A stretch of 64,000 nucleotides of DNA from an uncultured Lachnospiraceae bacterium (GTDB taxonomy: Bacteria > Bacillota > Clostridia > Lachnospirales > Lachnospiraceae), in assembly GCA_910588965.1 (NCBI GenBank), contig CAJUSO010000011.1, positions 1 to 64,000 of the forward strand. The letters run 5' to 3'. This document shows positions 27,660 to 36,813 of the stretch, in pieces (position 1 is the first letter of the stretch; every line of letters begins with the position of its first letter). Under the pieces are notes generated by a model. That model was not told the DNA's origin and did not search any database. It saw nothing but the letters and a program-made list of their open reading frames with translations. The position numbers and the translations under genes are program-made.

Positions 27660-28562
27660 ATGCTGCAGATATCAAATCTGACAAAAAGATATAAACGCAA
27701 CGTTGCCCTGGATGATGTTACGTTTGCCCTTGGGAAGGGCGTGTGCGGTTTGGTTGGGGAAAACGGTGCAGGGAAAAGCACCATCATGAAAATACTGACA
27801 AGGCAGATCCGTCAGGATAAAGGGAGCATCGTATATGAGGGGGAAGCCTGGTCGGACAGGCATAAGGCCAAGGTTGGCTACCTGCCGCAGCAGTTTGATT
27901 TTTTCCGTAATTTAACGGTGTGGGAATCTATGGTTTACCTCCTGCATGTCCGGGGGATTGCCATTGCGGATGAAAAGGGGCAGATTGCAAAGTGGCTGGA
28001 TTACCTGAACCTTTCTGGGGAGGCAGGGAAAAAGATAAAGGAATTGTCTGGGGGGATGAAACAGAGGCTTGGGATTGCCCAGGCATTTCTTGGGGAGCCG
28101 GATATCATACTGTTGGATGAGCCTACGGTGGGGCTGGATCCCCAGGAACGCCTTGCCTTCCGGAATATGGTGAATGAAGTGGGCGACAATAAAACGGTAT
28201 TGATTTCCACGCATATATTGGATGATGTTGAGAGCGCCTGTGAGAGGATGGTAAGCCTGCAGGGCGGCAAGGTGATGTATGCGGGAAGCGTGGCTGGGTT
28301 TATCAAAGCAGATAAAAAGCTAGTATATTCCCTTCGGATCCCAAGGGGGGAACTGGCAGGGATAGGGGACGAAATCAGCATCATATCCATTAAGAGGGAT
28401 GGGGAAGAGCTGGCTATCCGTTTTTCAGTAAATAACGGGGAGGCCTGCAGGAGTAAGGCACCCTACCGCAATGGGAGCCTGAAGAAAGAAAAAAAGAGCC
28501 TGGAGGATGCCTATATCCACCATACGTCATATTCATTTAGGAGGCAGGACAATGGCCGTTAG
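27660..28562 (+). CDS. ABC transporter ATP-binding protein
   Basis: A 300-residue ATPase of the BcrA/CcmA-like exporter group. Walker A is GENGAGKSTIMKIL, the signature LSGGMKQRLGIAQ, Walker B IILLDEPTVGLDPQ and the H-loop lies in LISTHILDDVE. A roughly 80-residue C-terminal extension is present, as in drug and peptide exporters. GGGAGGAAAAG precedes the ATG. The gene overlaps the next by 11 bases, and the two following membrane proteins are its likely partners. Confidence 0.93.
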   Translation: MLQISNLTKRYKRNVALDDVTFALGKGVCGLVGENGAGKSTIMKILTRQIRQDKGSIVYEGEAWSDRHKAKVGYLPQQFDFFRNLTVWESMVYLLHVRGIAIADEKGQIAKWLDYLNLSGEAGKKIKELSGGMKQRLGIAQAFLGEPDIILLDEPTVGLDPQERLAFRNMVNEVGDNKTVLISTHILDDVESACERMVSLQGGKVMYAGSVAGFIKADKKLVYSLRIPRGELAGIGDEISIISIKRDGEELAIRFSVNNGEACRSKAPYRNGSLKKEKKSLEDAYIHHTSYSFRRQDNGR

Positions 28563-29841
28563 GGAGTTAGCGCGTACATACGGGAAGGAAAGATACCGGA
28601 AATGGATTATTCTGTATTACATATTGCCAGGGGCTGCGACTTTGCTTGCACGGTGGGACGTATCAAGGATAATCTTGTCTGGGATGGCCATGGTGACTGC
28701 CCAGCAGGCTGCCGCCTTTTTTTCACAGGTAAATATCAATTGCATTAATTATGGGTTTGGCGGCTTTCAGAAGAACCGGGCAAAGTACATATTAGGGGTA
28801 TCCCTTCTGCTGGCAGTGCCGTGGTTTATGGCAGAGATAGTAAAGATTATGATTTCCGGGATGCCTTGGCATACCGTTCTTTATGCAGCCTTAGGGTGCC
28901 TTTTTTTTACGGTATTGGGGGATGTGATAGGGGTGGCTGCAAAAGATGGGCTGGCGGCATATACGGCAATTGTGGCAGTGGCCTTCTGGCTTCTGCAGAA
29001 ACCCCTGGTGCATGAATTGTACTTCCGCTATGCTTCCCCTTTGCTGCTGTTCGAAAAAAAGGAGAATGTATTCTGCATCCTAGGGATTGTATTGGCTTCT
29101 GCGGTTGGGATCCTGTTTGTCTCTGCGCGTTCTGCCAAGGGGCAGGCGAAGGCTGTGCTTTTGTACCTTGCAGGGATTGCAGCGGTAACAACAGGGGAGT
29201 CTTTTGCGGAGCAGCAGCTTGCGTCCGGCAGATGGGCCGCAGAGGAAGCCGGTGGGTATGTGTTGGAATATAAAGAATCTTTGGGGGAAGCGTACGCAGG
29301 GCATCTGGCAAGGCTGCTGCATGGGGCAGATGGGGTGCTGCAGGCATATGGGTTTGACATAAAGACAGAACGGTATGAGGTAGGGCGCTCCATATATTTT
29401 CCGTGGGATGGGCCAAGCGCCAAGGTGTTCATGCGCCGGCAGGGCAGCAAAGTATCTGTGGATTGCTATGCGGAAACGCTGCGGAACCTTTCAGATGAAG
29501 AAATCATTGTAAGGTATTTATACGCTGTTATAAAGCCGTCTACAAGCTTCCAGGAAGTGGTCTTAGATCTGTTGGCCCAGGATGTCCCAAGCCAAGTATT
29601 AAAGAAGGAAAAGCCGGAGGAATTGCAGAAATATTCCTATGACAGCCTGGTGAACGATTACGGCTCCTGTGTGTCCCCAAAGCAATGCGTGGTGGAAGAG
29701 TGCATGTTAAAAGCAGAAGGGGAACTGTTCCGGCTTTACCAGGAACTGGGAAAAATCTCAGGCTTGCCTGAACTGGATGTGGAGGCCTTTTCAGACGGCG
29801 CTTATAAAGAGGTCTTAAGGAGGATTCAAAAGGATGGATAA
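28552..29841 (+). CDS. Membrane protein of the ABC exporter, with large soluble C-terminus
   Basis: A 429-residue protein. The first roughly 220 residues carry about six hydrophobic segments and look like an ABC-2-type permease; residues about 230-429 are soluble, charged and of no family I recognise. ATG 28552 follows TTAGGAGGC and overlaps the end of the ATPase gene; the next gene overlaps its own end by 8 bases. The tight overlap makes a three-gene exporter unit. No peptide precursor, immunity protein or regulator is visible beside it, so the substrate is unknown. Confidence 0.7.
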   Translation: MAVRELARTYGKERYRKWIILYYILPGAATLLARWDVSRIILSGMAMVTAQQAAAFFSQVNINCINYGFGGFQKNRAKYILGVSLLLAVPWFMAEIVKIMISGMPWHTVLYAALGCLFFTVLGDVIGVAAKDGLAAYTAIVAVAFWLLQKPLVHELYFRYASPLLLFEKKENVFCILGIVLASAVGILFVSARSAKGQAKAVLLYLAGIAAVTTGESFAEQQLASGRWAAEEAGGYVLEYKESLGEAYAGHLARLLHGADGVLQAYGFDIKTERYEVGRSIYFPWDGPSAKVFMRRQGSKVSVDCYAETLRNLSDEEIIVRYLYAVIKPSTSFQEVVLDLLAQDVPSQVLKKEKPEELQKYSYDSLVNDYGSCVSPKQCVVEECMLKAEGELFRLYQELGKISGLPELDVEAFSDGAYKEVLRRIQKDG

Positions 29842-30481
29842 CATGAAGGGCCTATGCCGGGCGGTATATATGGATGTGAAGCGGAATGTTGCCCTGAAGG
29901 GGGCTTTGGCTGCCGTGGCATTTTGCTATGCCGTGTTGATGGTACTTGGCAGGGGAAAAACAGAAGAAAGCGTATGGACAGCTTATGCCGTCTGCTCCAT
30001 CCTGATAGCGTTATCCTTGCCGTTGGTGTATTACGCCAGGTTTTCAGACAAAAACAGGGAAATCATGCGGACGGTTGTGCAGACAAAAACGGCTTCAGGC
30101 CTCTTGTATGGGCTTCTGTTTGACCTGTCTGCCGCAGGCATTTTTAGCATTGCCTATCTATGCATGAGCCTAACGGCAGGGGTTGTCCTTACGGGAAATG
30201 CTATATCTGCCTGTTTGGCAGCTTCCGTATGCTTAAAGCTAGCTATCTTTATTTTGTTATGCCGAGTGTGCTTTGGTGCGGCGCAAAAATATGCGGCGGG
30301 GTTGGCCATATACTTAGTTTTGGCGGTTGGCCTGCTGATATCAAACCATGTTTTCATAGGGGTCCTGTGCCCTTTGGAATTCCGTCTTTATGGCTCTTAT
30401 TATGTTTTGGGAAAAATTACGGAAATTCTGGTATTGGCAGCCTTCCATGCAGGGGTTTCTGTAAAGAGGCGTATGGGATAA
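29834..30481 (+). CDS. ABC exporter membrane subunit, six-segment
   Basis: A 215-residue, strongly hydrophobic protein with about six membrane segments after a short N-terminus (residues 22-40, 50-65, 85-110, 115-135, 145-165, 170-205 approximately). Its start overlaps the upstream gene by 8 bases, so the two membrane proteins are probably made in equal amounts and form the pore for the ATPase at 27660. No specific family was recognised; assignment rests on topology and operon position. Confidence 0.7.
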   Translation: MDNMKGLCRAVYMDVKRNVALKGALAAVAFCYAVLMVLGRGKTEESVWTAYAVCSILIALSLPLVYYARFSDKNREIMRTVVQTKTASGLLYGLLFDLSAAGIFSIAYLCMSLTAGVVLTGNAISACLAASVCLKLAIFILLCRVCFGAAQKYAAGLAIYLVLAVGLLISNHVFIGVLCPLEFRLYGSYYVLGKITEILVLAAFHAGVSVKRRMG

Positions 30482-30497
30482 ATCCATTTTTGGGGGA

Positions 30498-30602
30498 ATG
30501 ATGCTGCCAGCAGGGAATATTGGTTTTTATCACATTGTTCTGCTGGCACATGCTGCCCTAGCGGTATCTTTGGTGTATGCATCCTTAAAAGGCATACAAT
30601 AG
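30498..30602 (+). CDS. Possible small membrane ORF or permease fragment
   Basis: A 34-codon ORF starting MMLPAGNIGF with a GGGGGA just upstream. The rest is one hydrophobic helix rich in Ala, Leu and Val. It could be a small membrane protein made with the exporter, or the C-terminal helix of a second, decayed permease, since a decayed ATPase fragment follows at about 30700. I cannot separate the two. Confidence 0.3.
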   Translation: MMLPAGNIGFYHIVLLAHAALAVSLVYASLKGIQ

Positions 30603-30699
30603 GGATACGTGTGGGAAATCAAATACAAAAAAATAAAAAAAATATAAAAAATAGCTGAATTAATGTCACATTTTGGAAAATCTATGTGTCTAATAAGTA

Positions 30700-30850
30700 G
30701 AGGGGTTACAGGGAAGCATGAAACAGTGCTTAGGCCTTGCCCAGGCTCTGATGGAGGGGAGGGATATCCGGGTTCTAGCCGGGCCTTCCAATGGCCTGGG
30801 CAAGGCAGCGTTGGCCAAGATGCAGGGTGCTGAGTGCAGGAAAGGAAAAA
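30700..30850 (+). pseudogene. Decayed ABC-transporter ATPase fragment (BcrA-like)
   Basis: The frame through ATG 30718 reads LQGSMKQCLGLAQALM then IRVLAGPSNGLG, which matches the signature-to-Walker-B region of exporter ATPases (LSGGMKQRLGIAQAL, ILDEPTNGLD). The signature Gly, the Walker B Asp and the catalytic Glu are all changed. A later MEDYFNKW resembles the C-terminal end of such proteins, implying an internal deletion. There is no Walker A upstream. It overlaps no other gene except possibly the 3' edge of deoC. Confidence 0.7.
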
Positions 30851-30857
30851 TGGAGGA

Positions 30858-31502
30858 TTATTTCAACAAATGGATTAGCCGGCTGGTCCCTAAGCGGCTG
30901 GCTCCAAGGCGGATAAATTTTTCTGCGTCTTCAAAAGATGCAATGCCGCCAGCGGCCTTGATTTTGACATTGCTGCCGATGTGGGCTTTCATTAAGGCCA
31001 CATCTTCGAATGTGGCGCCAGAGGCGGAAAAGCCCGTGGAGGTTTTGATGTAATCTGCACCGGCAGAAGTGACGATTCCGCACATTTTGATTTTTTCTTC
31101 CTCCGTAAGGAGGCATGTCTCGATAATTACTTTCAATACCTTGCTGCCGCAGGCAGCGCGGATCTGACGGATTTCCTGTTCGGTTTCCTGGAATTTTTTA
31201 TCCTTGAGGAAACCAAGGTTAATTACCATGTCGATTTCTGATGCGCCGTTTGCAATGGCGTCTTTTGTTTCATATAGCTTGGCAGCGGTGGTGCTGTAGC
31301 CGTTGGGGAAGCCAATCACCGTGCAGATAGGCAGGTTCCCGCCCACATATCCTGCCGCTTGGCTGACATAAGAGGCAGGGATGCAGGCAGAGGCTGCGCC
31401 ATAAGCCATGGCGTCATCCAGGATGGTGCGGATTTCTTCCCAGGTAGCGGTTGGTGCCAGTAAGGTATGGTCTACTTTTTTCAAGATTTCTTGTCTTTCC
31501 AT
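30858..31502 (-). CDS. deoC: Deoxyribose-phosphate aldolase
   Basis: A 214-residue cytosolic aldolase that splits deoxyribose-5-phosphate into glyceraldehyde-3-phosphate and acetaldehyde in nucleoside breakdown. Motifs are VDHTLLAP at the N-terminus, CTVIGFPNGY, the EIDMVINLG segment, the lysine in LKVIIETCLL and the Schiff-base lysine in DYIKTSTGF, then KAAGGI. AAAGGAG lies before the ATG at 31502; the frame stays open further upstream but without a start supported by a ribosome site. It is a single gene, convergent with the ABC exporter remnants. Confidence 0.94.
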   Translation of the reverse strand: MERQEILKKVDHTLLAPTATWEEIRTILDDAMAYGAASACIPASYVSQAAGYVGGNLPICTVIGFPNGYSTTAAKLYETKDAIANGASEIDMVINLGFLKDKKFQETEQEIRQIRAACGSKVLKVIIETCLLTEEEKIKMCGIVTSAGADYIKTSTGFSASGATFEDVALMKAHIGSNVKIKAAGGIASFEDAEKFIRLGASRLGTSRLIHLLK

Positions 31503-31667
31503 AGGGTTCTCCTTTTGCCGATAAAATTTAATTTCCCGCGGGTTATCTGATTTTTTGTTTCTGCCTAGGCAGGGCCTTAGGGAGCCAAACCAGGACAGCT
31601 TCCTATGCTTCTTAATTATATATGCAAAAGCTTGTTTTGGCAACTGTGCGCCTGGCAATGTTACCAT

Positions 31668-31696
31668 TTGCTATTGTGGGGGTTTTCGTTTATAAT
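31668..31696 (+). promoter_or_regulatory. Promoter for the secreted transglutaminase-like protein gene
   Basis: TTGCTA (31668-31673) and TATAAT (31691-31696) with a 17-base spacer. The leader to ATG 31842 is about 140 bases and contains no ORF. Confidence 0.65.
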
Positions 31697-31841
31697 AGGG
31701 GTATCTTTGGAAGTGCGGCGTGCGCTGGCCCAGGCAGGAGCAGCAAGGTGCAGGGAATGAGGGAAAATACCGCACAGCAGAAGAGAGAGGGGTACAGGTG
31801 AACGGTAGAGAGAAGGAAGAAGGAATGGAGGAGGAATGGAT

Positions 31842-34184
31842 ATGAAAGGAAAAAAATTTGTAACATGGCTGCTGGCATGCAGTTTGGGTTTGGGGATGGC
31901 AGGGGAACCTGCTGCTGTTTATTCCCAGGCGCTGCAGGAAGGGAAGGCCATCATGGAGCAGATTTCCGGGGAAGCGGATTCTGGAGGAAAGGAAGGAACC
32001 TGGGATGGCGTGCCAAAGGAAGATGAGGCAGCTGCCCAAAGGAAGGAAGGAACCCAGGAGGGCGTGCCAAAGGAAGATGGGGCGGCTGCCCAAGGGCAGC
32101 TTCCAGAAGAGGAGGAATCTGTCCCAGAACAGCTTCCAGAAGAGGGGAAGGCGCCAAAGGAGCGCCTGATTGCGATAGACAGCGCACGGTTCCCAGACCC
32201 AGCCTTTGCGGCATATCTGTTAGAAACGGTGGATACAGACAAGGATGGCCAGCTGTCTGCGGAGGAGGTTGCAGGTATGGTGTCCATGGATGTATCTGGG
32301 CTTGGGATTCTGGACCTAAAGGGGATTGAAGTCTTTTGGGGGCTGAAATCCTTAGACTGCAGCCAGAATAGCCTGATTGAGTTGGATTTATCCGCCCTGG
32401 ATAGGCTGGAGGAATTTGTATGTGAAGGGAATGTCCGGGTTGTGGCAGCGGAAGCAGGCAACCGGTTTGCCCTTCCCTTTACGCTTCCAGGCAGCGAGGC
32501 AAGGGTTGCCGGCCTGCGAGGCGCATCCTGGGATACATCACAGGGGAATGGCTTTTTTACGGCATCTGCGCAGGAGGTTACTTATACCTATGATACGGGA
32601 AGCAGGTATCGGCTCCCTGTTACGGTCCAGCTGGAACAGTTTGCCCAGGATATTGCAGGGGCTTCCATTGGGAAGATTCCAGATGTTACATACACCGGGA
32701 AGGCAGTTCAGCCTCGGGTTACTTTGACATACCAAGGGAAGGCAATCCCCCAGTCTGCATACAGTGTTACTTACAAGAATAATGTGGACGCAGGGACGGC
32801 GCAGGTTACAGTTACCGGCAAAGGCGCTTATACCGGTGTCAAACAGGCTTCTTTCCGGATTTTGCCCAAGAGTATGAAAAAGCTGTCTTGCCCCAAGATT
32901 CCCAACAAGACCTATACGGGGAAGAAAATAGAGCCGTCTGTGCAGCTGAAGGACGGCAGCAAGAAACTAAAACGCAATAAGGATTATGTTATCACGTATA
33001 AGGATAACAAGCAGACGGGGAAGGCAACGGCTAAGATTACGGGGAAGGGGAATTACACAGGCACGATCCAGCGCACGTTCCAGATTTTGCCCCGCAAGGT
33101 GTCCTCTTTTAAGGCTGGGAAACGGACAGCTAACTCTATTACGCTGAAATGGAAAAAATCCGCTTCCGTGACAGGTTATCAGGTATACCAGTACCAGCCG
33201 AAGTCCAAAAAGTATAAGAAAATAAAGACCCTAAAAGCCAAGTCTGTATCCATGGTGGTGAAGAAGCTTGCCCCCTGTACCTCTTATAAGTTTAAAATCC
33301 GTGCGTATAAAAAATCTGGGAAATCCACTTATTACGGCGCATACTCCAAGGTGCTGAAGGTACAGACCAGAGTTTCTGCCCCCAGTTTGAGTGTGGTTTC
33401 TGAACGGAAAGGGCAGGCCAGGATTAGCTGGGGCAAAGTGAAGAAGGCCTCCGGGCTGGAGCTCTCTTACCGGAAAGGGAAAGAGGGGTTCAAAAAAATC
33501 AGCAAAGTTTCCAGGAATGTGGGGGATACGCTGTACATGTTCAAGCTCCAGGAAGGCGCCAGCTATACCTTCCGGATCCGCGCTTACCGGGAATCTGGCG
33601 GCAAAAAGGAGTATGGCCCTTACTGCCAGAGGACGGTGTCCATCAGCTCCCAGGGCTCGGCCCTGAATGGGGGGAATTATTCTCCTGGAAGCGTATACGG
33701 CCCTTCCTTGAGCCAGGCAGAACTGAACCAGGTACGGGAAAAGGTGCAGGAGTTTAAAGACCATTATATTGACGATACGATGACGGACTATATGAAGGTG
33801 AAAATGGCCCACGACTACCTGGCTTCTGTCTGCTCCTATGCGCCAAGCTGGGCTTTGAACCGGGCGAACACGGCCTGGGGTGCGCTGGTCTATGGGGAGG
33901 CGCAGTGCTCCGGTTATGCCAGGGCAATGAAGGCCTTGTGCGATGGGATTGGGATTGGCTGTTATTACGTCCATGCAGATGCGAATTCCTCCAACCCCAG
34001 CCACCAGTGGAATGAGGTCTGTGTGAATGGGAAATGGTACATTATTGACGTGCAGTGCAATGATTCCTCTGGCTTCTATGCCGTGTTCCTGGTGAGCGAT
34101 ACTACCTTTGCCCGCCAGTTTGGCACGAGTTGGGACCGGAACAGCGTGCCGCCCTGCCCAGAGGATTATAGGCCATGGCCTTAG
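31842..34184 (+). CDS. Secreted multidomain protein with C-terminal transglutaminase-like domain
   Basis: About 780 residues. A signal peptide (residues 1-30) is followed by an acidic linker with a repeated VPKED-AAAQ unit, an EF-hand-like loop (DTDKDGQLSAEE), a short leucine-rich segment (LDCSQNSLIELDLS), two Ig-like repeats with YTGK and GKGNYTG motifs, and two fibronectin-III-like domains. The C-terminal domain has a transglutaminase/cysteine-protease triad: C689 in QCSGYA, H721 in SHQWNEV and D736 in IIDVQC. It probably acts at the cell surface on wall or host proteins, or is an inactive binding domain; the substrate is unknown. ATG 31842 is preferred to ATG 31836 because GGAGGAGG at 31827-31834 is better spaced. 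No sortase motif is visible at the C-terminus. Confidence 0.85.
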   Translation: MKGKKFVTWLLACSLGLGMAGEPAAVYSQALQEGKAIMEQISGEADSGGKEGTWDGVPKEDEAAAQRKEGTQEGVPKEDGAAAQGQLPEEEESVPEQLPEEGKAPKERLIAIDSARFPDPAFAAYLLETVDTDKDGQLSAEEVAGMVSMDVSGLGILDLKGIEVFWGLKSLDCSQNSLIELDLSALDRLEEFVCEGNVRVVAAEAGNRFALPFTLPGSEARVAGLRGASWDTSQGNGFFTASAQEVTYTYDTGSRYRLPVTVQLEQFAQDIAGASIGKIPDVTYTGKAVQPRVTLTYQGKAIPQSAYSVTYKNNVDAGTAQVTVTGKGAYTGVKQASFRILPKSMKKLSCPKIPNKTYTGKKIEPSVQLKDGSKKLKRNKDYVITYKDNKQTGKATAKITGKGNYTGTIQRTFQILPRKVSSFKAGKRTANSITLKWKKSASVTGYQVYQYQPKSKKYKKIKTLKAKSVSMVVKKLAPCTSYKFKIRAYKKSGKSTYYGAYSKVLKVQTRVSAPSLSVVSERKGQARISWGKVKKASGLELSYRKGKEGFKKISKVSRNVGDTLYMFKLQEGASYTFRIRAYRESGGKKEYGPYCQRTVSISSQGSALNGGNYSPGSVYGPSLSQAELNQVREKVQEFKDHYIDDTMTDYMKVKMAHDYLASVCSYAPSWALNRANTAWGALVYGEAQCSGYARAMKALCDGIGIGCYYVHADANSSNPSHQWNEVCVNGKWYIIDVQCNDSSGFYAVFLVSDTTFARQFGTSWDRNSVPPCPEDYRPWP

Positions 34185-34210
34185 CCCTAAACCGTATTTT
34201 ATGATAGGAT

Positions 34211-34250
34211 AAAGAAAGGGACTGTTTTGCAGCAGTCCCTTTCTTTTTTC
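34211..34250 (+). terminator. Terminator of the transglutaminase-like gene
   Basis: Perfect 14-bp stem (34211-34224 with 34233-34246) around an 8-base loop, running into a T tract. Confidence 0.9.
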
Positions 34251-34260
34251 GGATTGTATG

Positions 34261-34326
34261 TGTGCGGATATTTGGCGGATGCCACAAGGGTTAGATACCC
34301 TGTCCCTTGGGGCGGAAAGAACAAGC
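34261..34326 (+). repeat. Dispersed intergenic repeat, copy b
   Basis: The best-preserved copy. It matches copy c (minus strand, 61724-61802) in two blocks: 24 of 29 bases around GGCGGATGCCACAAGGG and 19 of 23 bases around CCCTTGGGGCGGAAAGAAC, by my count. CAAGGG and CCCTTG can form a stem. It lies between a terminator and the MarR-operon promoter, so it is not obviously part of either transcript. Confidence 0.6.
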
Positions 34327-34390
34327 AGTGATTAACTGCAAGTAAGCGGTGCCTGCGCCGGTTTGAAACAGGGAGAAACCAAAATGATTC

Positions 34391-34418
34391 TTGACAATTC
34401 CCCCAAGATGGGTATAAT
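34391..34418 (+). promoter_or_regulatory. Promoter and possible operator of the marR-ABC operon
   Basis: TTGACA (34391-34396) and TATAAT (34413-34418), 16-base spacer. Just downstream, GTAT-N11-ATAC (34424-34442) and repeated ACAATTC blocks up to about 34455 form an imperfect palindrome and direct repeats where the MarR protein could bind its own promoter. Confidence 0.75.
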
Positions 34419-34492
34419 AGTTCTGTATCAAACAATTCCATACAGAACAATTCTATATAAAACGAATGAAAGGGAGGGAGCCAAAAGACAGT

Positions 34493-34972
34493 ATGAAGAG
34501 GGAAGATATGTTGTGCTTTTGGGTTAAGACCCTGGATAACCTGTTCTTCCGGAACATGGTTGCCTATGAAATCAGCCAGGAGGGGATGGATGAGGTCACG
34601 GTCATGCATGCCTGGATCCTGGGGTTCCTCTATGAGAACCAGGAGCGGCTGATTTTCCAGAAGGATATTGAGGCAGAGTTTTCCATCGCCAAATCCACCG
34701 TGACCTGCATTGTGAAGCTGATGGAAAAGAAAGGCTATATCCAGCGGGAAGCTGTCCAGTCGGATGCACGCCTGAAAAGGCTGGCGCTGACAGACCTAGG
34801 CAGGCAGGTCCATGAGCGGCATATCAGCCACATAGATACCCTGGAAGCGCAGAGCATGCGGGGCATTGCCCCGGAAGAGATGCGGGCATTCCGTGCTGTG
34901 GCTGAGAAACTAAAGCGGAACCTGGAAGAAGATATTGCACGTTATTATCCCAAAATGCCCAAGAAGAAATAA
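34493..34972 (+). CDS. MarR family transcriptional regulator
   Basis: About 159 residues with the winged-helix layout of MarR proteins: a recognition region near IAKSTVTCIVKLMEKKGYI and a wing with SDARLKRLALTDLG. It probably represses the operon with the two ABC exporter genes that start 90 bases downstream, releasing on binding a toxic small molecule. The start is uncertain: ATG 34493 sits 12 bases after AGGGAGGGAG; ATG 34508 has a weaker closer site and ATG 34466 has none. The strong promoter and palindromic region lie immediately upstream. Confidence 0.9.
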   Translation: MKREDMLCFWVKTLDNLFFRNMVAYEISQEGMDEVTVMHAWILGFLYENQERLIFQKDIEAEFSIAKSTVTCIVKLMEKKGYIQREAVQSDARLKRLALTDLGRQVHERHISHIDTLEAQSMRGIAPEEMRAFRAVAEKLKRNLEEDIARYYPKMPKKK

Positions 34973-35061
34973 TGCTGGCATTTCTTTGGGAAGGGAAGGA
35001 TGGTTGCTCCAGAGGCTTGGTATCTTTGGGGAAATAGATAAGGGAAAGAGGAGGATTCAGA

Positions 35062-36813
35062 ATGGTTAAAACGATTTTAAGCCAGGTCAAGGAATTCAAA
35101 AAGGATTCCTTGCTGACGCCGGCCTGTATGGTCCTGGAAGTCGTCATGGAGATGGTTATCCCGCTGCTGATGGCTGCCATTATCGACAACGGCGTGGAAA
35201 AAGGCGATATGCCCTATATTTACAAGACAGGTGCAATTATGGTTGGGCTGGCGGTGTTTGGGCTTGCAGCAGGGATGCTGGGCGCAAAATATGCCGCCCG
35301 CGCGTCTACGGGCCTTGCGAAGAATTTAAGGATGGCAATGTTTGATAATATCCAAGGGTTTTCCTTTGCCAACATTGATAAATTTTCCACGGCAGGCCTT
35401 GTGACGCGCCTGACTACGGATGTGACGAATATCCAGAATGCATACCAGATGATCCTGCGCATGTGCGTCCGTGCGCCGTTTAGTATGGTAATTGCTATGA
35501 TCATGGCTTTCTGGATTAATGCAAAGCTGGCAAGTATTTACCTGGTTGCCGTGGTCCTGCTGGGGGCGAGCCTCTTTTTTATTATGGGGAAGGCGACCCG
35601 TTATTTCAAGCAGATTTTCCCAAAATATGACGACATGAACGCCAGCGTCCAGGAAAATGTGTCGGCTATCCGGGTGGTCAAGGCTTATGTGCGGGAAGGC
35701 TATGAGAACGGGCGCTTTACGAAAGCCAGCGGCAATATCTACAAGATGTTCAGCAAGGCCGAGAACATCCTTACCTGGAATGCGCCGCTGATGCAAGTGA
35801 CGGTCTATGGCTGCATCCTTGCCATTAGCTGGCTGGGGGCTAAGATGATTGTCACAGACGCCCTGACCACCGGCCAGCTGATGAGCCTGATGGCTTACTG
35901 TATGAATATCCTGATGAGCCTGATGATGCTGTCTATGATTTTTGTCATGGTCACCATGAGCACGGCCAGCGCAGAGCGTATTGCGGAGGTCATACAGGAG
36001 GAGAGCACCTTGTCAAACCCCTCGGATCCCATCCGGGAAGTGCCGGACGGAAGCATTGTGTTCGACCATGTGGATTTTGCTTACCGCGAGAATAGCGGGG
36101 AGCCTGTGCTGAAGGATATCAGCCTGCATATCCATGCGGGGGAGACCATTGGCATTATCGGCGGTACGGGAAGCGCCAAATCAAGCCTGGTAAGCCTGGT
36201 TAGCCGCCTCTATGACGTGACAGGGGGAAGCGTATCTGTCGGCGGCATCAATGTAAAAGAATATGACATGGAACAGCTGCGGAACCAGGTGGCCGTGGTG
36301 CTCCAGAAGAATGTGCTGTTTTCGGGCACAATCTTAGAGAACCTGCGCTGGGGCGATAAAAACGCCACAAAGGAGGAATGCGTCCGTGCCTGCCAGATGG
36401 CATGCGCCGATGAATTTATCCAGCAGCTTCCAGACAAATATGACACTTATATCGAGCAAGGGGGCAGCAATGTGTCCGGCGGGCAGAAGCAGCGCCTGTG
36501 CATTGCCAGGGCTTTGCTGAAGAAGCCGAAAATCCTGATCCTGGATGATTCCACCAGCGCTGTGGATACCGCTACGGACAGTAAAATCCGCAAGGCCTTT
36601 GCTACGGAAATCCCAAATACCACCAAGCTGATCATTGCCCAGCGTATTTCCAGCGTGCAGGATGCGGACAGGATTATCGTCATGGACAAAGGGCGGGTGG
36701 CAGCGTTCGGCACCCATGGGGAATTGTTGGAAACCAGTGAGATTTACCGCGATGTCTATGAGTCGCAGACTGGCGGCGGCGGTGACTTTGATGAAGAAGG
36801 AGGTGGCAGGTAA
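35062..36813 (+). CDS. ABC exporter half-transporter with degenerate nucleotide site (subunit A)
   Basis: A 583-residue protein with six membrane helices (about 1-300) and a C-terminal ATPase. The Walker A is GGTGSAKSS, with A372 before the lysine K373, and Walker B ends LILDDSTSAVD, with D496 in place of the catalytic Glu. Such a subunit forms the non-hydrolysing site of a heterodimer, as in TM287/288-type or BmrCD-type exporters, with the canonical partner in the next gene. Its signature NVSGGQKQR is intact. The stop overlaps the next start (TAATG), indicating coupling. The substrate is probably a drug or lipid-like compound. Confidence 0.94.
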   Translation: MVKTILSQVKEFKKDSLLTPACMVLEVVMEMVIPLLMAAIIDNGVEKGDMPYIYKTGAIMVGLAVFGLAAGMLGAKYAARASTGLAKNLRMAMFDNIQGFSFANIDKFSTAGLVTRLTTDVTNIQNAYQMILRMCVRAPFSMVIAMIMAFWINAKLASIYLVAVVLLGASLFFIMGKATRYFKQIFPKYDDMNASVQENVSAIRVVKAYVREGYENGRFTKASGNIYKMFSKAENILTWNAPLMQVTVYGCILAISWLGAKMIVTDALTTGQLMSLMAYCMNILMSLMMLSMIFVMVTMSTASAERIAEVIQEESTLSNPSDPIREVPDGSIVFDHVDFAYRENSGEPVLKDISLHIHAGETIGIIGGTGSAKSSLVSLVSRLYDVTGGSVSVGGINVKEYDMEQLRNQVAVVLQKNVLFSGTILENLRWGDKNATKEECVRACQMACADEFIQQLPDKYDTYIEQGGSNVSGGQKQRLCIARALLKKPKILILDDSTSAVDTATDSKIRKAFATEIPNTTKLIIAQRISSVQDADRIIVMDKGRVAAFGTHGELLETSEIYRDVYESQTGGGGDFDEEGGGR

